Assembly (NCBI GenBank): GCA_902780585.1
Contig: CACZGA010000027.1
Coordinates: 1-34,508 of the forward strand
Direction: 5' to 3'
Origin: an uncultured Erysipelotrichaceae bacterium
GTDB taxonomy: Bacteria; Bacillota_I; Bacilli_A; RF39; UBA660
Length of the DNA: 34,508 nt
The notes under the pieces are model-generated. The model worked only from the letters and a program-made list of their open reading frames with translations. It searched no databases and was not told the origin of the DNA. This document shows, piece by piece, positions 23,827 to 31,330 of this stretch. Position 1 is the stretch's first letter. The number at the start of each line of letters is the position of its first letter. The position numbers and the translations under genes were made by a program.

Positions 23827-24720
23827 GTGAGATTAAAAGGTTTACTATTAGTTATTGCAGGTATTCTGTTAGGCCTTGTTTCATATGTTTTACTACATGA
23901 ATCATATTTTGGTTATTTAGTGTTAATACTAGCTATTGCTGTAGTACTTGTTATTATGGGTATTAATTTAATTCATGTTGGAAGTAGTCCAGAAAAGATG
24001 TATGAAGCTAATGTTAAAGATATTTTAGTAACTTTTGATTCTATTTTAATTCAGAATAATGAAGTACCTAAAATTGATGGTAGAAATGTTATTATTGTAG
24101 AATCTATTGATGATTTAGTAGATGCTCAATTAGAGATAAGAAAACCAATTTGTTATTTTAAACAAACTGAATCATGTGCTTTTGTATTATTAGATGATAA
24201 AGAAGCTTATGTTTATGTTGAAAAATTAAATGATGATGTAGTTTCTCCTTTAGAAATAGCGATTAAAGATGAGAAAATAAAAAATAAAAGTGTTAATGAT
24301 GTTGATTCTGAGATGTTAAGGGATATAGATAAGACTACTATTGTTAGATTATCTAATAGAAAGAGTTATAAAATATCACCTATTCGTAAGAAGGCAAAAG
24401 AATTAGAAAAGCAGAGATTGGATGAAATAAATAAGGATACATCAGAGAATGAAGTGGAGAAACAGGCACCTGTTGAAATGAAAAATGAAGAAGAAAAACA
24501 AGTATCTGTTGAAGTGGCACCTGTTGTTAGTGAAAAGCCAGAGAATGAATTAGAGAAGCAAGTACCTGTTGAAATAAATAATGAAGTTGATAATCAAGTG
24601 ACTGGTACAATAATTAATGAGGCAAAAGAAAATGAAGTAGTTATAAATGATGAAGCTAATATAAGTGACATTGATAATGAAAATAAAGATGTGTTACCAG
24701 AAGGGTTAGAAATATTGTAA
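23827..24720 (+). CDS. Membrane protein of unknown function linked to the signal peptidase
   Basis: GTG 23827 is chosen because GGAAGGTGAT (23813-23822) precedes it; the other in-frame GTG at 23818 lies within that site. 297 residues: two close membrane helices (about 4-24 and 28-48), then a cytoplasmic domain of about 140 residues (VTFDSILIQNNEVP, IDDLVDAQLEIRKPICYFK, CAFVLLDDKEAYVYVEK) with alternating strands and helices. The tail is Glu/Lys/Val-rich, with three degenerate repeats of the form EKQ.PVE. It starts 5 bases after the signal peptidase stop, so it is probably an accessory of that secretion module. No family can be named with confidence. Confidence 0.7.
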   Translation: MRLKGLLLVIAGILLGLVSYVLLHESYFGYLVLILAIAVVLVIMGINLIHVGSSPEKMYEANVKDILVTFDSILIQNNEVPKIDGRNVIIVESIDDLVDAQLEIRKPICYFKQTESCAFVLLDDKEAYVYVEKLNDDVVSPLEIAIKDEKIKNKSVNDVDSEMLRDIDKTTIVRLSNRKSYKISPIRKKAKELEKQRLDEINKDTSENEVEKQAPVEMKNEEEKQVSVEVAPVVSEKPENELEKQVPVEINNEVDNQVTGTIINEAKENEVVINDEANISDIDNENKDVLPEGLEIL

Positions 24721-24724
24721 TAAT

Positions 24725-24753
24725 AAAATACATGAGTATTCATGTGTTTTTAT
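24725..24753 (+). terminator. Terminator after the accessory membrane gene
   Basis: AAATACATGA (24726-24735), GTAT loop, TCATGTGTTT (24740-24749), one T-G pair, then T. Confidence 0.75.
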
Positions 24754-24756
24754 TTA

Positions 24757-24765
24757 TGATATAAT
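24757..24765 (+). promoter_or_regulatory. Extended -10 promoter
   Basis: TGATATAAT; no good -35. Confidence 0.55.
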
Positions 24766-24794
24766 ACTATTGGATTTTATTATGGAGGTGTTTT

Positions 24795-25532
24795 ATGGTT
24801 AAAATAGGTATTCCTTTAAGATATAATCATATGAGTGATGGAAGATGTATTTTATATCTTTCGGAAAGATTAAGAAGGACTATGCAGAAAGCAGAGGCTT
24901 TTATTGTTCCCATTGTGCAAGTACAAGATTTAGATTATATGGATACTAAATATACAGAATTTCCAGAATTAACAGATGATGAAAAAAAGATAATTGATGA
25001 TTATTTGGATATGGTCGATGGGGTGTTATTTCCTGGAGGAATTAAAATTTCCCTTTTTGATAGATATTTACTAGATAGGTGTGTAGAAAGAAATATTCCA
25101 GTACTTGGTATTTGTTTAGGTATGCAATTATTAAGTTCTTATAAACATGATTTTAAAATGATTGAAAATGATTCAAATATTAATCATCGTCAAGAAAATG
25201 ATGATGAATTAACACATAAAGTTTCTATTGTAAAGGATAGTTTGTTATATAAGATTATTAATAAAGATGAAATAATGGTTAATAGTTTTCATCGTTATCA
25301 TGTAGGAGAATGTCCTAATTGTATAGTTAATGCTTATAGTGAAGATGGTTTTATTGAAGGGATTGAAAGAAGAGATGGAGCTTTTTTCTTAGGAATTCAA
25401 TGGCATCCTGAAATTAGTTATGAATTTGATGAAGATTCTAGAAAAATAATAGATACTTTTATTAAAAAAAGTTTAGTGCTCGAAATGGGAAAAAAAAGAC
25501 ACATATTGTTACCTATGTTACAATGTAAGTGA
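24795..25532 (+). CDS. Class-I glutamine amidotransferase-like hydrolase (peptidase C26, PuuD-like)
   Basis: A 245-residue member of the gamma-glutamyl-gamma-aminobutyrate hydrolase family, which splits gamma-glutamyl amides. The catalytic triad is visible: C107 in GICLGMQ, and H204 and E206 in WHPE. DGVLFPGG (75-82) is the oxyanion strand region. The N-terminal KIGIPLRY is typical. The family also includes enzymes trimming gamma-glutamyl groups in polyamine or glutamine breakdown; the true substrate is unknown and no puu genes are near. The last 20 residues (KKRHILLPMLQCK) form one arm of the terminator hairpin. Ribosome binding site TGGAGG. Confidence 0.88.
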   Translation: MVKIGIPLRYNHMSDGRCILYLSERLRRTMQKAEAFIVPIVQVQDLDYMDTKYTEFPELTDDEKKIIDDYLDMVDGVLFPGGIKISLFDRYLLDRCVERNIPVLGICLGMQLLSSYKHDFKMIENDSNINHRQENDDELTHKVSIVKDSLLYKIINKDEIMVNSFHRYHVGECPNCIVNAYSEDGFIEGIERRDGAFFLGIQWHPEISYEFDEDSRKIIDTFIKKSLVLEMGKKRHILLPMLQCK

Positions 25533-25576
25533 CGAAACTATACATTTAAGGTAACTAAAATATGTGCTTTTTAATT
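25491..25576 (+). terminator. Large terminator hairpin beginning inside the coding sequence
   Basis: Left arm 25493-25514 (AAAAAG, CACATATT, GTTACCT) pairs with right arm 25549-25572 (AGGTAAC, AATATGTG, CTTTTT). There is a one-base bulge on the left and a three-base bulge on the right. It ends in a T-tract. The left arm is coding. Confidence 0.75.
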
Positions 25577-25716
25577 GTATCAAGGAATGGAAATAGCTGA
25601 ATTTTAGATAATGGTGAAAGGCCTATTAGTCGTGAAATAAAAAGGGGATTGGTCATAGTTGGTGTTTATAATTGGAAAGAGTAGACTTGGTAATACTGGC
25701 CTTTTGTCTTTTTATG
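25577..25716 (+). other. Unexplained structured non-coding stretch
   Basis: No gene is visible. AAAGGCC then TATTA (25617-25628) pairs with TAATA, a CT bulge and GGCCTTT (25691-25704), and TGTCTTTTT follows, like the end of a transcript. The 60 bases between hold G-rich unpaired runs. It could be a small RNA or the remnant of a leader. I recognise no known riboswitch. Confidence 0.35.
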
Positions 25717-25725
25717 TGTTATATT
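25717..25725 (+). promoter_or_regulatory. Extended -10 promoter
   Basis: TGTTATATT, seven bases before the start of the AGGGGAGG site region; no clear -35. Confidence 0.45.
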
Positions 25726-25746
25726 AGACAAAGGGGAGGTTTTAAA

Positions 25747-26310
25747 ATGGTGCTTCGAAAAGTTATGTTTCCGTCTCCTACGGTAAAAATTGAAGAACAA
25801 CCTAAAATTTTATCAATGTATTATGGTGGAAATGGTGATGTTTATTGGGACATTCAGTATAAGGGGCTTGAAGATAATTTGTTTGATGGAGAAATTGAAG
25901 TTGGTCAAGAAATTCCTGAATTGTTTGAACAATTTAACATTTTATATAATGGAATTGTTGATCGCTTTGGAACTGAAAATTTTATTGGTGGTAGACTATT
26001 TAATCCAGATACTAATACAATAACTTGGTTTTCTGATAATGATATAAGTTTTAAGGAAGCTAATATTTTATATATTACAAAAGGAGAAAAATCATTTAAA
26101 ATTAGAATAGTTGCCCAATTAGCAGAAGATGGTAAAGTAAAAGATGAGGGACAAAACGGAAATTTAATTGCTGTTCGTTTTCGTACTGAAGGTAGCAGAT
26201 ATGATGATTGTTTTCGTTTTTTTACAGATATGTATCAATCATTAATGGCTATTCTAAATGAAGAATCATCCAAAGGGAAGATGCTTTTAAAGCAAAAACC
26301 AGAAGTATAA
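25747..26310 (+). CDS. Hypothetical protein
   Basis: ATG 25747 is chosen because AAAGGGGAGG (25730-25739) precedes it; the upstream in-frame ATG at 25672 lies in the non-coding stretch. 187 residues, soluble, no Cys except one near residue 158, mixed alpha/beta with aromatic-rich strands (MYYGGNGDVYWDIQYKG, NTITWFSDND). It has no signal peptide and no family is recognised. Single gene, with no clear terminator before the infC promoter. Confidence 0.7.
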   Translation: MVLRKVMFPSPTVKIEEQPKILSMYYGGNGDVYWDIQYKGLEDNLFDGEIEVGQEIPELFEQFNILYNGIVDRFGTENFIGGRLFNPDTNTITWFSDNDISFKEANILYITKGEKSFKIRIVAQLAEDGKVKDEGQNGNLIAVRFRTEGSRYDDCFRFFTDMYQSLMAILNEESSKGKMLLKQKPEV

Positions 26311-26347
26311 TTTTATAATAAAGAATGTTGTTTTAATAAAAAAAGTG

Positions 26348-26375
26348 TTGACAAAATATATTTTTATGATAGACT
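26348..26375 (+). promoter_or_regulatory. Promoter of the infC-rpmI-rplT operon
   Basis: TTGACA (26348-26353), 16-base spacer, TAGACT (26370-26375) with an upstream TG (26367-26368). Perfect -35, moderate extended -10. Confidence 0.68.
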
Positions 26376-26381
26376 ATTACT

Positions 26382-26482
26382 AGTCAAGAAAAAAAGGAAA
26401 GAGATTTATATCCACCTGATCAGCGAATAGCGTTGTATGGTTTTTAAGTGGATATAAATTTTATATCTGCTTTTCTTATTTT
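26382..26482 (+). promoter_or_regulatory. Structured 5' leader of infC (position of the L20 leader)
   Basis: A long stem, ATTTATATCCAC (26404-26415) with GTGGATATAAAT (26448-26459), encloses a small hairpin CAGCG-AATAG-CGTTG. The right arm can instead pair forward: GATATAA (26451-26457) with TTATATC (26461-26467), followed by a T-rich run. The two folds exclude each other. In Bacillus the same place holds the L20-binding autoregulatory leader, so L20 control of this operon is likely, although the sequence match to that leader was not tested. Confidence 0.65.
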
Positions 26483-26497
26483 ATGGAGGTGTTATTT

Positions 26498-27028
26498 ATC
26501 GCAAAGGATAATAATAACATGTTGATTAATGATCAGATTAGGGTTCCAGAAGTATTAGTAATTGGGCCTAATGGAGAACAAGTAGGGGTTAAGTCTATAA
26601 GTGACGCTAGAACTTTAGCTAGTTATGCGGCGCTTGATTTAGTACTTATTAGTCCTAATGCTAATCCACCGGTTTGTAAAGTAATGGATTATAATAAATT
26701 CCGTTATGAAAAACAAAAGAAGGCAAAAGAGGCTTTAAAGAAACAAAAAGCTAGTATGTCTGAATTAAAAGAGTATCGTTTATCGCCTGTTATTGATGTT
26801 GGAGATTTTGAAACTAAATTGAGAAATGCAACAAAGTATCTAGAAAAAGGTGATAGAATTAAACTTACTATTCGTTTCAAGGGTCGTCAAATGGCTCATA
26901 CTGAATTAGGTAGGGAAGTTCTTGATCGTTTTGCCGACAGAGTAAAAGAAATTGCAGATGTAGAACAAAGTCCTAAGCTAGATGGTAGAACTATGACTAG
27001 TGTTTTAGCGCCAAAGAAAGACAAATAA
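26498..27028 (+). CDS. infC: Translation initiation factor IF-3, AUC start
   Basis: IF-3 binds the 30S subunit and rejects wrong start codons and tRNAs. The best start is ATC at 26498: GGAGG (26485-26489) lies 8 bases before it, and the encoded IAKD aligns with the start of Bacillus IF-3, which uses AUU. The in-frame ATG at 26483 overlaps the ribosome binding site and has none of its own. About 177 residues: N-terminal domain ([19 protein letters not shown]), a Lys-rich linker helix ([15 protein letters not shown]) and C-terminal domain ([21 protein letters not shown] in parts). A rare start codon fits the known self-control of IF-3. First gene of the operon. Confidence 0.95.
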   Translation: MAKDNNNMLINDQIRVPEVLVIGPNGEQVGVKSISDARTLASYAALDLVLISPNANPPVCKVMDYNKFRYEKQKKAKEALKKQKASMSELKEYRLSPVIDVGDFETKLRNATKYLEKGDRIKLTIRFKGRQMAHTELGREVLDRFADRVKEIADVEQSPKLDGRTMTSVLAPKKDK

Positions 27029-27044
27029 TTAAGGAGGAGATAAT

Positions 27045-27230
27045 ATGCCAAAGATTAAGACACATAAAGGTACTGCAAAAGTAGTAAGAAAACGTAAAAA
27101 TGATGTTGTAATTGGAAAACCAGGAAGTAGACATAATACTGGTAAGAAAAGTGCTAATTTCAATAGAAGCTGTAGAAAGGGATCTAACCTTAGTAAGGCA
27201 GATCAAAATAGATTAAAGAATATAATCTAA
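27045..27230 (+). CDS. rpmI: Ribosomal protein L35 (bL35)
   Basis: A 61-residue basic protein of the 50S subunit. PKIKTHKGTAKVVRKRK, then SRHNTGKKS and LSKADQNRLKNII are typical. It lies 16 bases after infC with the strong site AAGGAGG, and 22 bases before rplT: the standard operon order. Confidence 0.97.
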   Translation: MPKIKTHKGTAKVVRKRKNDVVIGKPGSRHNTGKKSANFNRSCRKGSNLSKADQNRLKNII

Positions 27231-27252
27231 TTAATTTTGAGGAGGAAGATGT

Positions 27253-27861
27253 ATGGCAAGAGTAAAGAATGGAGCAGTTACAAAAGCTCGTCATAAAAAA
27301 GTATTAAAAGAAGCTAAAGGTTATTTTGGTAGTAAACATAGATTGTATAAATCTGCTAAAGAACAATTAATGCATTCTGGACAATATGCCTTTAGAGATA
27401 GAAAGCAAAAGAAGAGAGATTTCCGTAAATTATGGATTACTAGAATTAATGCTGCTTGTAGACAAAATGATATTTCTTATTCAAGATTTATTGAAGGTCT
27501 TACTAAAGCAGGTGTTGAAGTTAACCGTAAAATGTTAAGTGAAATCGCTATTAGTGATCCAAAGACTTTTTCAGAATTAGTAAAAGTTGCTAAAGATGGA
27601 AAAGCTGGTAAAATTACAAAGGCTACTGAAGTTACTGGTAATGAAGTAACTATAGGAGCAGCTAAAGCAGAAAAGAAAGAAACTACTAAAAAAGAAACAG
27701 TAAAGAAAGATACTGCTAAAAAAGAAGAAAAAGAAGAGAAGAAAGAAACTGTTGATTATTCTAAAATGACAGTTGCTGAATTAAAGAGTGTTGCTAGTAA
27801 AAAGAAAATAAATGTTACTGGTATGAAAAAAGCTGAAATTATTGAAGCATTAAATAAATAA
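27253..27861 (+). CDS. rplT: Ribosomal protein L20 (bL20) with C-terminal Rho_N/SAP-like extension
   Basis: The first 117 residues are ordinary L20 ([48 protein letters not shown]), an assembly protein of the 50S subunit and repressor of its operon. The protein is 202 residues, about 85 longer than usual. Residues 118-166 form a linker that becomes a Lys/Glu/Thr-rich repeat (KKET, KKDT). Residues 167-202 look like a helix-extension-helix module with TVAELKSVA and [10 protein letters not shown], as in Rho N-terminal and SAP-like nucleic acid-binding domains. Ribosomal S2 in the next operon ends in the same kind of module. Base composition does not differ from the core, so this is not an obvious recent insertion. 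Confidence 0.96.
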   Translation: MARVKNGAVTKARHKKVLKEAKGYFGSKHRLYKSAKEQLMHSGQYAFRDRKQKKRDFRKLWITRINAACRQNDISYSRFIEGLTKAGVEVNRKMLSEIAISDPKTFSELVKVAKDGKAGKITKATEVTGNEVTIGAAKAEKKETTKKETVKKDTAKKEEKEEKKETVDYSKMTVAELKSVASKKKINVTGMKKAEIIEALNK

Positions 27862-27877
27862 ACATACTAATGAATTG

Positions 27878-27905
27878 ACTAGTCTAGTGCCAATAGGTGA
27901 TTAGT
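27878..27905 (+). other. Hairpin in the rplT-rpsB gap
   Basis: ACTAGTC (27878-27884) with GATTAGT (27899-27905), one G-T pair, 14-base loop, no T-tract. TTGACT (27875-27880) could be a -35 box, but no good -10 follows. Possibly a leader element for rpsB; otherwise rpsB is co-transcribed with rplT. Confidence 0.35.
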
Positions 27906-27945
27906 TTTAGAAATTAGTAGAAGTAAAACGAAAAGGAGAAATAAA

Positions 27946-28905
27946 ATGACTGTTGTATCAATGAATTATTTATTAGAAGCTGGTGTTCAATTTGGACATC
28001 AAAAGAGAAGATGGAATCCTAAAATGAAGGAGTATATCTTCACTACTAGAGATGATATTTATATTATCGATTTACAAAAAACTGTAAAGAAACTTGAAGA
28101 AGCTTATGAAGCAATGAAAGAAATTGCTCAAAACGAAGGAACTATATTATTTGTAGGAACTAAGAAACAAGCTCAAGAAGCTGCTGAAGAAAGTGCTGTT
28201 CGTACTAATATGTTCTTTGTAAATGAAAGATGGTTAGGTGGAACTTTAACTAACTTCAAGACTATTCGTTCTAGAATTCGTAGAATGGAAGATATTGAAA
28301 AAATGGAATCTGATGGTACATTTGAAGCTTTACCTAAGAAAGAAGTAATTGGATTACGTAAAGAATATGATAAATTAAATAAGAATTTACGTGGTATCCG
28401 TGAAATGAAGAAAATTCCACAAGCTATGGTTATAGTAGATCCTCGTAAAGAAGAAATTGCTATTAAAGAAGCTCGTATATTAGGAATTCCAGTATTTGGT
28501 ATTGTAGATACTAACTGTGATCCTGATATGGTAGATTATGTTATTCCAGGAAATGATGATGCAGTTCGTTCTGTTAAATTACTTATTGGTGTTTTAACAA
28601 ATGCAATTGCTGAAGTAAATGGAAATGAAGTTCTTGACTTTATTAGTGAAGATGATAAAAATAAAGCTGAAGCTAAAGAAGAAGTTAAGGAAGAAGTAAA
28701 AGAAGTTAAAGAAAATAAAAAAGCTTCTGCTGTAAGTGAAGTAAAAGAAGTTAAAGAAACTAAGGAAGTTGTTAAAGAAGAAAAAGTAGAAGAAGATTTA
28801 AATAGTTTAACATTAGCTGATTTAAAATCAAAAGCTAAAGATGCAGGTGTTAAAGGATATTCTACTATGAAAAAAGCTGAATTAGTTGAAGCTTTAACAA
28901 AGTAA
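27946..28905 (+). CDS. rpsB: Ribosomal protein S2 (uS2) with C-terminal Rho_N/SAP-like extension
   Basis: Residues 1-236 are normal S2 of the 30S subunit ([50 protein letters not shown]). The protein reaches 319 residues, about 80 beyond the usual end. Residues 237-283 are a Glu/Lys/Val-rich charged linker with KEEVKE-type repeats. Residues 284-319 are a helix-extension-helix module, [17 protein letters not shown] then [12 protein letters not shown], close in sequence to the end of L20 in this window. Ribosome binding site AAAGGAG. The gene is followed by a terminator and then tsf, the usual neighbour. Confidence 0.96.
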   Translation: MTVVSMNYLLEAGVQFGHQKRRWNPKMKEYIFTTRDDIYIIDLQKTVKKLEEAYEAMKEIAQNEGTILFVGTKKQAQEAAEESAVRTNMFFVNERWLGGTLTNFKTIRSRIRRMEDIEKMESDGTFEALPKKEVIGLRKEYDKLNKNLRGIREMKKIPQAMVIVDPRKEEIAIKEARILGIPVFGIVDTNCDPDMVDYVIPGNDDAVRSVKLLIGVLTNAIAEVNGNEVLDFISEDDKNKAEAKEEVKEEVKEVKENKKASAVSEVKEVKETKEVVKEEKVEEDLNSLTLADLKSKAKDAGVKGYSTMKKAELVEALTK

Positions 28906-28915
28906 TTTACTTATT

Positions 28916-28938
28916 AAAGGAGTATTACTCCTTTTTTT
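28916..28938 (+). terminator. Terminator between rpsB and tsf
   Basis: AAAGGAG (28916-28922), five-base loop, CTCCTTT (28928-28934), then T to 28938. It separates two genes that often share a transcript; TATAAT at 28955-28960 may restart transcription for tsf. Confidence 0.8.
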
Positions 28939-28954
28939 GATTAAAAAAATGGTT

Positions 28955-28960
28955 TATAAT
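28955..28960 (+). promoter_or_regulatory. Probable -10 box of tsf
   Basis: TATAAT with no good -35 at 16-18 bases, because that place is the terminator's T-tract. Confidence 0.4.
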
Positions 28961-28983
28961 AATAAAGAAATGGAGGATTTATT

Positions 28984-29877
28984 ATGTTTAGTGCAAGTGA
29001 TGTAAAAGAATTAAGAGAAAAAACTGGAGCAGGTATGATGGATTGCAAAAAAGCATTAGATGCTTGTGAAGGAAATATGGATAAGGCTATTGATTGGTTA
29101 AGAGAAAAAGGTATTGCTAAAGCTGCTAAGAAAGAATCTAGAATAGCTGCTGAAGGTATTACTGAAGGAATTAGTAATGAAAATGATGCAATTATATTTG
29201 AAGTTAATTGTGAAACTGATTTCGTTACTAAGAATGAAAAGTTCCATGATTTAGTTAAAGAATTAAAAGATGCTTTAATTGGATCAAGTGCTAAGAATGA
29301 AGAAGAAGCTAATGATGTTAAATTAGCTGATGGTAAGACAATTGCTGAGAGAATAGTTGAAGCAACTGCTACTATTGGTGAGAAGATTAGCTTTAGACGT
29401 TTCCAAAGAATTACAAAAAATGATGATGAAGTATTTGGTGTTTATTCACATATGGGTGGAAAGATTACAGCTATTGTTGTTATTAAGGGAGCAGTTGATA
29501 CTGATGTTGCTAGAGATGTAGCAATGCAAGTATGTGCAATGAATCCAGTTGCTGTAAATAGTGATCAAGTACCAGCTGATATGGTTGAACATGAAAAAGA
29601 TATGATTAAAGCTGAAATTAAGAACGATCCTAAAAATGCTAGTAAGAGTGATGAAATTCTTGATAAAATGGCTACAGGTAGACTTTCTAAATTCTATAAA
29701 GAAAATTGCTTAGTTGAGCAAGCATTTATTAAAGATTCTTCTTTAACTGTTGGGAATTATGTTAAAAACAATGGTGGAGAAGTTATCTCTATGGTAAGAA
29801 TTGCTGTTGGTGAAGGAATTGAGAAAAAACAAGAAAACTTTGCTGAAGAAGTAGCTGCTCAAATGAGAGGTAATTAA
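28984..29877 (+). CDS. tsf: Elongation factor Ts
   Basis: Nucleotide exchange factor for EF-Tu. The 297 residues match the normal length. The N-terminal UBA-like domain ASDVKELREKTGAGMMDCKKAL and the conserved VNCETDFVTKNEKF segment are intact, followed by the core domains ending in VRIAVGEGIEKK. Unlike S2 and L20, it has no C-terminal addition. Ribosome binding site TGGAGG. Monocistronic unit between two terminators. Confidence 0.97.
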   Translation: MFSASDVKELREKTGAGMMDCKKALDACEGNMDKAIDWLREKGIAKAAKKESRIAAEGITEGISNENDAIIFEVNCETDFVTKNEKFHDLVKELKDALIGSSAKNEEEANDVKLADGKTIAERIVEATATIGEKISFRRFQRITKNDDEVFGVYSHMGGKITAIVVIKGAVDTDVARDVAMQVCAMNPVAVNSDQVPADMVEHEKDMIKAEIKNDPKNASKSDEILDKMATGRLSKFYKENCLVEQAFIKDSSLTVGNYVKNNGGEVISMVRIAVGEGIEKKQENFAEEVAAQMRGN

Positions 29878-29881
29878 TAAT

Positions 29882-29914
29882 AACAGTCAATGTTTACATT
29901 GGCTGTTTTTTTTG
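29882..29914 (+). terminator. Terminator after tsf
   Basis: AACAGTCAATG (29882-29892) with CATTGGCTGTT (29897-29907), one T-G pair, then eight T. Confidence 0.92.
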
Positions 29915-29966
29915 GAGTTCTTTTTTTTAATAAATTATGATATGCTATGAGGGTAGAGGTGTTAGC

Positions 29967-30320
29967 ATGGATAAAACTGAAAAAAGCATTGATAAAATAG
30001 ATGAACAGATAGATTCTTTGCTAAATAATAAGAAAAAGAGTATTAAATCTAATGATAAAAATATAATAAATTATGATAATGTTAGTACAGATACTAAAAA
30101 AATTGAAAAAATAGGGGACTTAGAAGAAAAAGATGATGTTATAGTTGAAGAAACTAAGAAGATTGATACTGTGGCTGAAGTTCCTGAAGAGAAAAAAGAA
30201 GTTACTGTAGTAAATAAAAAAATTGAAGAGGATGATTCAATTAATCCGATTCTTATTGCGGTTATTATAGGATTGGTTGTTATTATGATAATTTTATATG
30301 CTATACTTTTAACGAGATGA
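29967..30320 (+). CDS. Small tail-anchored charged protein, unknown
   Basis: ATG 29967 is preferred to the in-frame ATG at 29937 because AGAGGTG (29955-29961) precedes it. 117 residues: 1-90 are Lys/Glu/Asp-rich, low complexity and probably disordered or helical. Residues about 94-115 form one membrane segment that ends the protein (ILIAVIIGLVVIMIILYAIL). This makes a cytoplasmic charged tail on a C-terminal anchor. The next gene has the same design, so the two may work together. No family is recognised. Confidence 0.65.
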   Translation: MDKTEKSIDKIDEQIDSLLNNKKKSIKSNDKNIINYDNVSTDTKKIEKIGDLEEKDDVIVEETKKIDTVAEVPEEKKEVTVVNKKIEEDDSINPILIAVIIGLVVIMIILYAILLTR

Positions 30321-30324
30321 GTAC

Positions 30325-30352
30325 TTGTTTTTTCGATATTTTTTGATATAAT
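30325..30352 (+). promoter_or_regulatory. Promoter with extended -10
   Basis: TTGTTT (30325-30330), 16-base spacer, TGA then TATAAT (30347-30352). Confidence 0.65.
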
Positions 30353-30376
30353 ATGCGGATATAAGGGGATGATTAC

Positions 30377-31279
30377 ATGGCTAATAGTAGACGTAAACGT
30401 TCTTTAAAAAAGACTGATAAAGAATTAAAGAAACTTTTAAAAGAAAAAGATAAAATTGATGATTTAGTTGAACTAAAAGAGTTTAAAAGTACTTCTCCTA
30501 AAAAGAAGAGTTCTGTTGTTGCGGCTGAGAGAAAGAAAACTACTTCTAGGAAGAAAGAAGCTATTGTAACACCTGAAAGAAGAAGTGTTTCTAAAAATAA
30601 GAAAAAGACTCGTTCGGTTACTGTTAACAAAGAAGAAAAAGAGAAACTTAAGAATAGTAATAGTTCTAAGAAGACAAGTAGTACTAAGAAAACACGTAAA
30701 GCTATTGTTAATAAGCCAGCTAAAGATAATTTAAAAAAGTCTACCCCTAAAAAAAATAATAAGACACGTAAAGCTATTGTTAATAAAACAGCTAAAGATA
30801 ATTTAAAGAAATCTGTAATAGAAGAAAAAGAAGTAGATATTAAAGAAACTAATATTACTCCAACTGTGGAAGAAGAAAAAGGGGTAATTCTAGAAGATAA
30901 AATAGAATATTTATTTGATGAAGGTGAATCTTATGATGAAGTCCCATATTCTGTTGGGGTACATGCTGACTTAGAAGATACTGTAGATATTACTATTGAT
31001 ACTGAAGCAAAGAGAGCAGATGATGATTATTATGAGAGAATTCGTTCTATAGTAGAGAATACAGGGGAATATCATAACCTTTATGATGATAATACTGCTA
31101 ATGATGTTATGGAAGATACAGGTTTTTTAGTAACTGATGTTGGTATTCAGAGTCAAGATGAGGAGTATGTTCCGAAAAAGATTAGTGGGTTAAAGATTTT
31201 AACTATTTTTCTATTTACTATTTTTATGTTATTATGTATAGCTTTTATTATATTTGTAATATATGTTTGTACATATTAG
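30377..31279 (+). CDS. Lys-rich tail-anchored protein with internal repeats, unknown
   Basis: A 300-residue protein. Residues 1-150 are very basic (Lys/Arg/Ser/Thr), beginning MANSRRKRSLKKTDKELKK, and contain two copies of TRKAIVNK.AKDNLKKS 24 residues apart. Residues 150-265 are acidic. Residues about 272-298 form a C-terminal membrane segment. A basic cytoplasmic part on a membrane anchor could bind nucleic acid, ribosomes or acidic lipid; this is inference only. It follows a gene of the same layout and ends at a terminator. Ribosome binding site AAGGGGATGA. Confidence 0.65.
   Translation: MANSRRKRSLKKTDKELKKLLKEKDKIDDLVELKEFKSTSPKKKSSVVAAERKKTTSRKKEAIVTPERRSVSKNKKKTRSVTVNKEEKEKLKNSNSSKKTSSTKKTRKAIVNKPAKDNLKKSTPKKNNKTRKAIVNKTAKDNLKKSVIEEKEVDIKETNITPTVEEEKGVILEDKIEYLFDEGESYDEVPYSVGVHADLEDTVDITIDTEAKRADDDYYERIRSIVENTGEYHNLYDDNTANDVMEDTGFLVTDVGIQSQDEEYVPKKISGLKILTIFLFTIFMLLCIAFIIFVIYVCTY
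30692..30814 (+). repeat. Tandem 72-base-spaced repeat in the Lys-rich gene
   Basis: Two near-identical units of about 51 bases start at 30692 and 30764, both opening with ACACGTAAAGCTATTGTTAA. They encode the repeated TRKAIVNK.AKDNLKKS. Confidence 0.85.
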
Positions 31280-31296
31280 TATAATTGTGTAAAGTG

Positions 31297-31328
31297 AGGC
31301 GCATGTATTATTTACTGCGTTTTTTTTA
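31297..31328 (+). terminator. Terminator after the Lys-rich gene
   Basis: AGGCGCA (31297-31303) with TGCGTTT (31316-31322) including two G-T pairs, an inner GTA/TAC after a one-base bulge, then a T-tract. Confidence 0.75.
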
Positions 31329-31330
31329 TT

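Noticed and set aside
30373-30630. Minus-strand frame of 85 codons opposite the Lys-rich gene
   Set aside because: It is a shadow of a Lys-rich coding sequence (reverse complement gives Phe/Leu/Ser-rich frames), with no start signals.
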